Below the pieces are notes generated by a model, which was not told where the DNA came from, ran no database searches, and worked only from the letters and a program-made list of their open reading frames with translations. This document shows positions 50,198 to 61,390 of a DNA stretch of 64,000 nucleotides, one piece after another (within the stretch, counting starts at the first letter, position 1; every line of letters starts with the position of its first letter). The stretch is from Dichetophora obliterata (Eukaryota > Arthropoda > Insecta > Diptera > Sciomyzidae). Made by a program: the position numbers and the translations under genes. Where the stretch lies: positions 213,742,000 through 213,805,999 of the forward strand of contig OY986439.1 of the NCBI GenBank assembly GCA_963920525.1, in the 5' to 3' direction.

Positions 50198-53100
50198 ACT
50201 AAGATTCTTGAAAAAAATCAAATTTCAGAAAACTTTTTTCTGAATATGCAGTCTTGTGTATATATGTATTAGAAACAATTTGGTGCATAAATCGTCCTTG
50301 TAGGATGTATGGTTTGGGAGTTATGACGGAAAAAGAACATGTTTTTGGCCAGCTACCACTCCAAAAAGTGTTCTACAACTCCTAAACTACAAGAGATAGA
50401 GCAAACGGCATTTGGACAAAGGAGTATCCCTTCTTAAGGACGAGGACCTGGTGCTCATTTTAATGCATGAATCGTCCATATCTGATATGTAGTTTTTATT
50501 TTAGAAAATAAATAAAAAAAATAAAAATTGACAAAAAAGGACACATGAAATTAACATGAAATCTAATTTTTAAAATTATTTCAAGGATACAGTTTTGTGG
50601 GCAGTAGTTTAAGGAACATTTTGATGCATAAATCGTCCTTTTATGATGTATGGTTTAGAAGTTATGGCTAAAAAATCAAAAAAATCGCAAAAAACCACGT
50701 CAAAAACTATGATTCATGTAAAAAATTTTAACTAAGATTCTTGAAAAAAATTAAATTTCAGAAAACTTTTTTCTGAATATGCAGTCTTGTGTATATATGT
50801 ATTAGAAACAATTTGGTGCATAAATCGTCCTTGTAGGATGTATGGTTTGGGAGTTATGACGGAAAAAGCACATGTTTTTGGCCAGCTACCACTCCAAAAA
50901 GTGTTCTACAACTCCTAAACTACAAGAGATAGAGCAAACGGCATTTGGACAAAGGAGTATCCCTTCTTAAGGACGAGGACCTGGTGCTCATTTTAATGCA
51001 TGAATCGTCCTTATCTGATATGTAGTTTTTATTTTAGAAAATAAATAAAAAAAATAAAAATTGACAAAAAAGGACACATGAAATTAACATGAAATCTAAT
51101 TTTTAAAATTATTTCAAGGATACAGTCTTGTGGGCAGTAGCTTAAGGAACATTTTGATGCATAAATCGTCCTTTTATGATGTATGGTTTAGAAGTTATGG
51201 CTAAAAAATCAAAAAAATCGCAAAAAACCACGTCAAAAACTATGATTCATGTAAAAAATTTTAACTAAGATTCTTGAAAAAAATCAAATTTCAGAAAACT
51301 TTTTTCTGAATATGCAGTCTTGTGTATATATGTATTAGAAACAATTTGGTGCATAAATCGTCCTTGTAGGATGTATGGTTTGGAAGTTATGACGGAAAAA
51401 GCACATGTTTTTGGCCAGCTACCACTCCAAAAAGTGTTCTACAACTCCTAAACTACAAGAGATAGAGCAAACGGCATTTGGACAAAGGAGTATCCCTTCT
51501 TAAGGACGAGGACCTGGTGCTCATTTTAATGCATGAATCGTCCTTATCTGATATGTAGTTTTTATTTTAGAAAATAAATAAAAAAAATAAAAATTGACAA
51601 AAAAGGACACATGAAATTAACATGAAATCTAATTTTTAAAATTATTTCAAGGATACAGTCTTGTGGGCAGTAGCTTAAGGAACATTTTGATGCATAAATC
51701 GTCCTTTTATGATGTATGGTTTAGAAGTTATGGCTAAAAAATCAAAAAAATCGCAAAAAAACACGTCAAAAACTATGATTCATGTAAAAAATTTTAACTA
51801 AGATTCTTGAAAAAAATCAAATTTCAGAAAACTTTTTTCTGAATATGCAGTCTTGTGTATATATGTATTAGAAACAATTTGGTGCATAAATCGTCCTTGT
51901 AGGATGTATGGTTTGGGAGTTATGACGGAAATAGCACATGTTTTTGGCCAGCTACCACTCCAAAAAGTGTTCTACAACTCCTAAACTACAAGAGATAGAG
52001 CAAACGGCATTTGGACAAAGGAGTATCCCTTCTTAAGGACGAGGACCTGGTGCTCATTTTAATGCATGAATCGTCCTTATCTGATATGTAGTTTTTATTT
52101 TAGAAAATAAATAAAAAAAATAAAAATTGACAAAAAAGGACACATGAAATTAACATGAAATCTAATTTTTAAAATTATTTCAAGGATACAGTCTTGTGGG
52201 CAGTAGCTTAAGGAACATTTTGATGCATAAATCGTCCTTTTATGATGTATGGTTTAGAAGTTATGGCTAAAAAATCAAAAAAATCGCAAAAAACCACGTC
52301 AAAAACTATGATTCATGTAAAAAATTTTAACTAAGATTCTTGAAAAAAATCAAATTTCAGAAAACTTTTTTCTGAATATGCAGTCTTGTGTATATATGTA
52401 TTAGAAACAATTTGGTGCATAAATCGTCCTTGTAGGATGTATGGTTTGGAAGTTATGACGGAAAAAGCACATATTTTTGGCCAGCTACCACTCCAAAAAG
52501 TGTTCTACAACTCCTAAACTACAAGAGATAGAGCAAACGGCATTTGGACAAAGGAGTATCCCTTCTTAAGGACGAGGACCTGGTGCTCATTTTAATGCAT
52601 GAATCGTCCTTATCTGATATGTAGTTTTTATTTTAGAAAATAAATAAAAAAAATAAAAATTGACAAAAAAGGACACATGAAATTAACATGAAATCTAATT
52701 TTTAAAATTATTTCAAGGATACAGTCTTGTGGGCAGTAGCTTAAGAAACATTTTGATGCATAAATCGTCCTTTTATGATGTATGGTTTAGAAGTTATGGC
52801 TAAAAAATCAAAAAAATCGCAAAAAAACACGTCAAAAACTATGATTCATGTAAAAAATTTTAACTAAGATTCTTGAAAAAAATCAAATTTCAGAAAACTT
52901 TTTTCTGAATATGCAGTCTTGTGTATATATGTATTAGAAACAATTTGGTGCATAAATCGTCCTTGTAGGATGTATGGTTTGGGAGTTATGACGGAAAAAG
53001 CACATGTTTTTGGCCAGCTACCACTCCAAAAAGTGTTCTACAACTCCTAAACTACAAGAGATAGAGCAAACGGCATTTGGACAAAGGAGTATCCCTTCTT

Positions 53101-56100
53101 AAGGACGAGGACCTGGTGCTCATTTTAATGCATGAATCGTCCTTATCTGATATGTAGTTTTTATTTTAGAAAATAAATAAAAAAAATAAAAATTGACAAA
53201 AAAGGACACATGAAATTAACATGAAATCTAATTTTTAAAATTATTTCAAGGATACAGTCTTGTGGGCAGTAGCTTAAGGAACATTTTGATGCATAAATCG
53301 TCCTTTTATGATGTATGGTTTAGAAGTTATGGCTAAAAATCAAAAAAATCGCAAAAAACCACGTCAAAAACTATGATTCATGTAAAAAATTTTAACTAAG
53401 ATTCTTGAAAAAAATCAAATTTCAGAAAACTTTTTTCTGAATATGCAGTCTTGTGTATATATGTATTAGAAACAATTTGGTGCATAAATCGTCCTTGTAG
53501 GATGTATGGTTTGGAAGTTATGACGGAAAAAGCACATGTTTTTGGCCAGCTACCACTCCAAAAAGTGTTCTACAACTCCTAAACTACAAGAGATAGAGCA
53601 AACGGCATTTGGACAAAGGAGTATCCCTTCTTAAGGACGAGGACCTGGTGCTCATTTTAATGCATGAATCGTCCTTATCTGATATGTAGTTTTTATTTTA
53701 GAAAATAAATAAAAAAAATAAAAATTGACAAAAAAGGACACATGAAATTAACATGAAATCTAATTTTTAAAATTATTTCAAGGATACAGTCTTGTGGGCA
53801 GTAGCTTAAGAAACATTTTGATGCATAAATCGTCCTTTTATGATGTATGGTTTAGAAGTTATGGCTAAAAAATCAAAAAAATCGCAAAAAACCACGTCAA
53901 AAACTATGATTCATGTAAAAAATTTTAACTAAGATTCTTGAAAAAAATCAAATTTCAGAAAACTTTTTTCTGAATATGCAGTCTTGTGTATATATGTATT
54001 AGAAACAATTTGGTGCATAAATCGTCCTTGTAGGATGTATGGTTTGGGAGTTATGACGGAAAAAGCACATGTTTTTGGCCAGCTACCACTCCAAAAAGTG
54101 TTCTACAACTCCTAAACTACAAGAGATAGAGCAAACGGCATTTGGACAAAGGAGTATCCCTTCTTAAGGACGAGGACCTGGTGCTCATTTTAATGCATGA
54201 ATCGTCCTTATCTGATATGTAGTTTTTATTTTAGAAAATAAATAAAAAAAATAAAAATTGACAAAAAAGGACACATGAAATTAACATGAAATCTAATTTT
54301 TAAAATTATTTCAAGGATACAGTCTTGTGGGCAGTAGCTTAAGGAACATTTTGATGCATAAATCGTCCTTTTATGATGTATGGTTTAGAAGTTATGGCTA
54401 AAAAATCAAAAAAATCGCAAAAAACCACGTCAAAAACTATGATTCATGTAAAAAATTTTAACTAAGATTCTTGAAAAAAATCAAATTTCAGAAAACTTTT
54501 TTCTGAATATGCAGTCTTGTGTATATATGTATTAGAAACAATTTGGTGCATAAATCGTCCTTGTAGGATGTATGGTTTGGGAGTTATGACGGAAAAAGCA
54601 CATGTTTTTGGCCAGCTACCACTCCAAAAAGTGTTCTACAACTCCTAAACTACAAGAGATAGAGCAAACGGCATTTGGACAAAAGAGTATCCCTTCTTAA
54701 GGACGAGGACCTGGTGCTCATTTTAATGCATGAATCGTCCTTATCTGATATGTAGTTTTTATTTTAGAAAATAAATAAAAAAAATAAAAATTGACAAAAA
54801 AGGACACATGAAATTAACATGAAATCTAATTTTTAAAATTATTTCAAGGATACAGTCTTGTGGGCAGTAGCTTAAGGAACATTTTGATGCATAAATCGTC
54901 TTTTTATGATGTATGGTTTAGAAGTTATGGCTAAAAAATCAAAAAAATCGCAAAAAAACACGTCAAAAACTATGATTCATGTAAAAAATTTTAACTAAGA
55001 TTCTTGAAAAAAATCAAATTTCAGAAAACTTTTTTCTGAATATGCAGTCTTGTGTATATATGTATTAGAAACAATTTGGTGCATAAATCGTCCTTGTAGG
55101 ATGTATGGTTTGGGAGTTATGACGGAAAAAGCACATGTTTTTGGCCAGCTACCACTCCAAAAAGTGTTCTACAACTCCTAAACTACAAGAGATAGAGCAA
55201 ACGGCATTTGGACAAAGGACTATCCCTTCTTAAGGACGAGGACCTGGTGCTCATTTTAATGCATGAATCGTCCTTATCTGATATGTAGTTTTTATTTTAG
55301 AAAATAAATAAAAAAAATAAAAATTGACAAAAAAGGACACATGAAATTAACATGAAATCTAATTTTTAAAATTATTTCAAGGATACAGTCTTGTGGGCAG
55401 TAGCTTAAGGAACATTTTGATGCATAAATCGTCCTTTTATGATGTATGGTTTAGAAGTTATGGCTAAAAAATCAAAAAAATCGCAAAAAACCACGTCAAA
55501 AACTATGATTCATGTAAAAAATTTTAACTAAGATTCTTGAAAAAAATCAAATTTCAGAAAACTTTTTTCTGAATATGCAGTCTTGTGTATATATGTATTA
55601 GAAACAATTTGGTGCATAAATCGTCCTTGTAGGATGTATGGTTTGGAAGTTATGACGGAAAAAGCACATGTTTTTGGCCAGCTACCACTCCAAAAAGTGT
55701 TCTACAACTCCTAAACTACAAGAGATAGAGCAAACGGCATTTGGACAAAGGAGTATCCCTTCTTAAGGACGAGGACCTGGTGCTCATTTTAATGCATGAA
55801 TCGTCCTTATCTGATATGTAGTTTTTATTTTAGAAAATAAATAAAAAAAATAAAAATTGACAAAAAAGGACACATGAAATTAACATGAAATCTAATTTTT
55901 AAAATTATTTCAAGGATACAGTCTTGTGGGCAGTAGCTTAAGGAACATTTTGATGCATAAATAGTCCTTTTATGATGTATGGTTTAGAAGTTATGGCTAA
56001 AAAATCAAAAAAATCGCAAAAAACCACGTCAAAAACTATGATTCATGTAAAAAATTTTAACTAAGATTCTTGAAAAAAATCAAATTTCAGAAAATTTTTT

Positions 56101-59100
56101 TCTGAATATGCAGTCTTGTGTATATATGTATTAGAAACAATTTGGTGCATAAATCGTCCTTGTAGGATGTATGGTTTGGGAGTTATGACGGAAAAAGCAC
56201 ATGTTTTTGGCCAGCTACCACTCCAAAAAGTGTTCTACAACTCCTAAACTACAAGAGATAGAGCAAACGGCATTTGGACAAAGGAGTATCCCTTCTTAAG
56301 GACGAGGACCTGGTGCTCATTTTAATGCATGAATCGTCCTTATCTGATATGTAGTTTTTATTTTAGAAAATAAATAAAAAAAATAAAAATTGACAAAAAA
56401 GGACACATGAAATTAACATGAAATCTAATTTTTAAAATTATTTCAAGGATACAGTTTTGTGGGCAGTAGTTTAAGGAACATTTTGATGCATAAATCGTCC
56501 TTTTATGATGTATGGTTTAGAAGTTATGGCTAAAAAATCAAAAAAATCGCAAAAAACCACGTCAAAAACTATGATTCATGTAAAAAATTTTAACTAAGAT
56601 TCTTGAAAAAAATCAAATTTCAGAAAACTTTTTTCTGAATATGCAGTCTTGTGTATATATGTATTAGAAACAATTTGGTGCATAAATCGTCCTTGTAGGA
56701 TGTATGGTTTGGAAGTTATGACGGAAAAAGCACATGTTTTTGGCCAGCTACCACTCCAAAAAGTGTTCTACAACTCCTAAACTACAAGAGATAGAGCAAA
56801 CGGCATTTGGACAAAGGACTATCCCTTCTTAAGGACGAGGACCTGGTGCTCATTTTAATGCATGAATCGTCCTTATCTGATATGTAGTTTTTATTTTAGA
56901 AAATAAATAAAAAAAAATAAAAATTGACAAAAAAGGACACATGAAATTAACATGAAATCTAATTTTTAAAATTATTTCAAGGATACAGTCTTGTGGGCAG
57001 TAGCTTAAGGAACATTTTGATGCATAAATCGTCTTTTTATGATGTATGGTTTAGAAGTTATGGCTAAAAAATCAAAAAAATCGCAAAAAAACACGTCAAA
57101 AACTATGATTCATGTAAAAAATTTTAACTAAGATTCTTGAAAAAAATCAAATTTCAGAAAACTTTTTTCTGAATATGCAGTCTTGTGTATATATGTATTA
57201 GAAACAATTTGGTGCATAAATCGTCCTTGTAGGATGTATGGTTTGGGAGTTATGACGGAAAAAGCACATGTTTTTGGCCAGCTACCACTCCAAAAAGTGT
57301 TCTACAACTCCTAAACTACAAGAGATAGAGCAAACGGCATTTGGACAAAGGAGTATCCCTTCTTAAGGACGAGGACCTGGTGCTCATTTTAATGCATGAA
57401 TCGTCCTTATCTGATATGTAGTTTTTATTTTAGAAAATAAATAAAAAAAATAAAAATTGACAAAAAAGGACACATGAAATTAACATGAAATCTAATTTTT
57501 AAAATTATTTCAAGGATACAGTTTTGTGGGCAGTAGTTTAAGGAACATTTTGATGCATAAATCGTCCTTTTATGATGTATGGTTTAGAAGTTATGGCTAA
57601 AAAATCAAAAAAATCGCAAAAAACCACGTCAAAAACTATGATTCATGTAAAAAATTTTAACTAAGATTCTTGAAAAAAATCAAATTTCAGAAAACTTTTT
57701 TCTGAATATGCAGTCTTGTGTATATATGTATTAGAAACAATTTGGTGCATAAATCGTCCTTGTAGGATGTATGGTTTGGAAGTTATGACGGAAAAAGCAC
57801 ATGTTTTTGGCCAGCTACCACTCCAAAAAGTGTTCTACAACTCCTAAACTACAAGAGATAGAGCAAACGGCATTTGGACAAAGGACTATCCCTTCTTAAG
57901 GACGAGGACCTGGTGCTCATTTTAATGCATGAATCGTCCTTATCTGATATGTAGTTTTTATTTTAGAAAATAAATAAAAAAAATAAAAATTGACAAAAAA
58001 GGACACATGAAATTAACATGAAATCTAATTTTTAAAATTATTTCAAGGATACAGTCTTGTGGGCAGTAGCTTAAGGAACATTTTGATGCATAAATCGTCT
58101 TTTTATGATGTATGGTTTAGAAGTTATGGCTAAAAAATCAAAAAAATCGCAAAAAAACACGTCAAAAACTATGATTCATGTAAAAAATTTTAACTAAGAT
58201 TCTTGAAAAAAATCAAATTTCAGAAAACTTTTTTCTGAATATGCAGTCTTGTGTATATATGTATTAGAAACAATTTGGTGCATAAATCGTCCTTGTAGGA
58301 TGTATGGTTTGGGAGTTATGACGGAAAAAGCACATGTTTTTGGCCAGCTACCACTCCAAAAAGTGTTCTACAACTCCTAAACTACAAGAGATAGAGCAAA
58401 CGGCATTTGGACAAAGGAGTATCCCTTCTTAAGGACGAGGACCTGGTGCTCATTTTAATGCATGAATCGTCCTTATCTGATATGTAGTTTTTATTTTAGA
58501 AAATAAATAAAAAAAATAAAAATTGACAAAAAAGGACACATGAAATTAACATGAAATCTAATTTTTAAAATTATTTCAAGGATACAGTCTTGTGGGCAGT
58601 AGCTTAAGGAACATTTTGATGCATAAATCGTCCTTTTATGATGTATGGTTTAGAAGTTATGGCTAAAAAATCAAAAAAATCGCAAAAAACCACGTCAAAA
58701 ACTATGATTCATGTAAAAAATTTTAACTAAGATTCTTGAAAAAAATCAAATTTCAGAAAACTTTTTTCTGAATATGCAGTCTTGTGTATATATGTATTAG
58801 AAACAATTTGGTGCATAAATCGTCCTTGTAGGATGTATGGTTTGGAAGTTATGACGGAAAAAGCACATGTTTTTGGCCAGCTACCACTCCAAAAAGTGTT
58901 CTACAACTCCTAAACTACAAGAGATAGAGCAAACGGCATTTGGACAAAGGAGTATCCCTTCTTAAGGACGAGGACCTGGTGCTCATTTTAATGCATGAAT
59001 CGTCCTTATCTGATATGTAGTTTTTATTTTAGAAAATAAATAAAAAAAATAAAAATTGACAAAAAAGGACACATGAAATTAACATGAAATCTAATTTTTA

Positions 59101-61390
59101 AAATTATTTCAAGGATACAGTCTTGTGGGCAGTAGCTTAAGGAACATTTTGATGCATAAATAGTCCTTTTATGATGTATGGTTTAGAAGTTATGGCTAAA
59201 AAATCAAAAAAATCGCAAAAAACCACGTCAAAAACTATGATTCATGTAAAAAATTTTAACTAAGATTCTTGAAAAAAATCAAATTTCAGAAAACTTTTTT
59301 CTGAATATGCAGTCTTGTGTATATATGTATTAGAAACAATTTGGTGCATAAATCGTCCTTGTAGGATGTATGGTTTGGGAGTTATGACGGAAAAAGCACA
59401 TGTTTTTGGCCAGCTACCACTCCAAAAAGTGTTCTACAACTCCTAAACTACAAGAGATAGAGTTAACGGCATTTGGACAAAGGAGTATCCCTTCTTAAGG
59501 ACGAGGACCTGGTGCTCATTTTAATGCATGAATCGTCCTTATCTGATATGTAGTTTTTATTTTAGAAAATAAATAAAAAAAATAAAAATTGACAAAAAAG
59601 GACACATGAAATTAACATGAAATCTAATTTTTAAAATTATTTCAAGGATACAGTCTTGTGGGCAGTAGCTTAAGGAACATTTTGATGCATAAATCGTCCT
59701 TTTATGATGTATGGTTTAGAAGTTATGGCTAAAAAATCAAAAAAATCGCAAAAAACCACGTCAAAAACTATGATTCATGTAAAAAATTTTAACTAAGATT
59801 CTTGAAAAAAATCAAATTTCAGAAAACTTTTTTCTGAATATGCAGTCTTGTGTATATATGTATTAGAAACAATTTGGTGCATAAATCGTCCTTGTAGGAT
59901 GTATGGTTTGGAAGTTATGACGGAAAAAGCACATGTTTTTGGCCAGCTACCACTCCAAAAAGTGTTCTACAACTCCTAAACTACAAGAGATAGAGCAAAC
60001 GGCATTTGGACAAAGGAGTATCCCTTCTTAAGGACGAGGACCTGGTGCTCATTTTAATGCATGAATCGTCCTTATCTGATATGTAGTTTTTATTTTAGAA
60101 AATAAATAAAAAAAATAAAAATTGACAAAAAAGGACACATGAAATTAACATGAAATCTAATTTTTAAAATTAGTTCAAGGATACAGTCTTGTGGGCAGTA
60201 GCTTAAGGAACATTTTGATGCATAAATAGTCCTTTTATGATGTATGGTTTAGAAGTTATGGCTAAAAAATCAAAAAAATCGCAAAAAACCACGTCAAAAA
60301 CTATGATTCATGTAAAAAATTTTAACTAAGATTCTTGAAAAAAATCAAATTTCAGAAAACTTTTTTCTGAATATGCAGTCTTGTGTATATATGTATTAGA
60401 AACAATTTGGTGCATAAATCGTCCTTGTAGGATGTATGGTTTGGGAGTTATGACGGAAAAAGCACATGTTTTTGGCCAGCTACCACTCCAAAAAGTGTTC
60501 TACAACTCCTAAACTACAAGAGATAGAGTTAACGGCATTTGGACAAAGGAGTATCCCTTCTTAAGGACGAGGACCTGGTGCTCATTTTAATGCATGAATC
60601 GTCCTTATCTGATATGTAGTTTTTATTTTAGAAAATAAATAAAAAAAATAAAAATTGACAAAAAAGGACACATGAAATTAACATGAAATCTAATTTTTAA
60701 AATTATTTCAAGGATACAGTCTTGTGGGCAGTAGCTTAAGGAACATTTTGATGCATAAATCGTCCTTTTATGATGTATGGTTTAGAAGTTATGGCTAAAA
60801 AATCAAAAAAATCGCAAAAAACCACGTCAAAAACTATGATTCATGTAAAAAATTTTAACTAAGATTCTTGAAAAAAATCAAATTTCAGAAAACTTTTTTC
60901 TGAATATGCAGTCTTGTGTATATATGTATTAGAAACAATTTGGTGCATAAATCGTCCTTGTAGGATGTATGGTTTGGAAGTTATGACGGAAAAAGCACAT
61001 GTTTTTGGCCAGCTACCACTCCAAAAAGTGTTCTACAACTCCTAAACTACAAGAGATAGAGCAAACGGCATTTGGACAAAGGAGTATCCCTTCTTAAGGA
61101 CGAGGACCTGGTGCTCATTTTAATGCATGAATCGTCCTTATCTGATATGTAGTTTTTATTTTAGAAAATAAATAAAAAAAATAAAAATTGACAAAAAAGG
61201 ACACATGAAATTAACATGAAATCTAATTTTTAAAATTATTTCAAGGATACAGTCTTGTGGGCAGTAGCTTAAGAAACATTTTGATGCATAAATCGTCCTT
61301 TTATGATGTATGGTTTAGAAGTTATGGCTAAAAAATCAAAAAAATCGCAAAAAACCACGTCAAAAACTATGATTCATGTAAAAAATTTTA
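50198..61390 (+). repeat. Monomers 96-116, mainly two-monomer alternation
   Basis: Starts are 50198, 50731, 51264, 51797, 52330, 52863, 53395, 53928, 54461, 54994, 55527, 56060, 56593, 57127, 57660, 58193, 58726, 59259, 59792, 60325 and 60858. GGGAG and GGAAG monomers alternate almost without break. Copied dimers stand out: 107-108 and 109-110 share CAGTTTTGTGGGCAGTAGTT followed by TCGTCTTT, and 112-113 and 114-115 share TAGTCC followed by GTTAAC. This domain is the array's clearest dimeric higher-order structure. The monomer at 52863 lost one A (about 53336). Confidence 0.85.
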
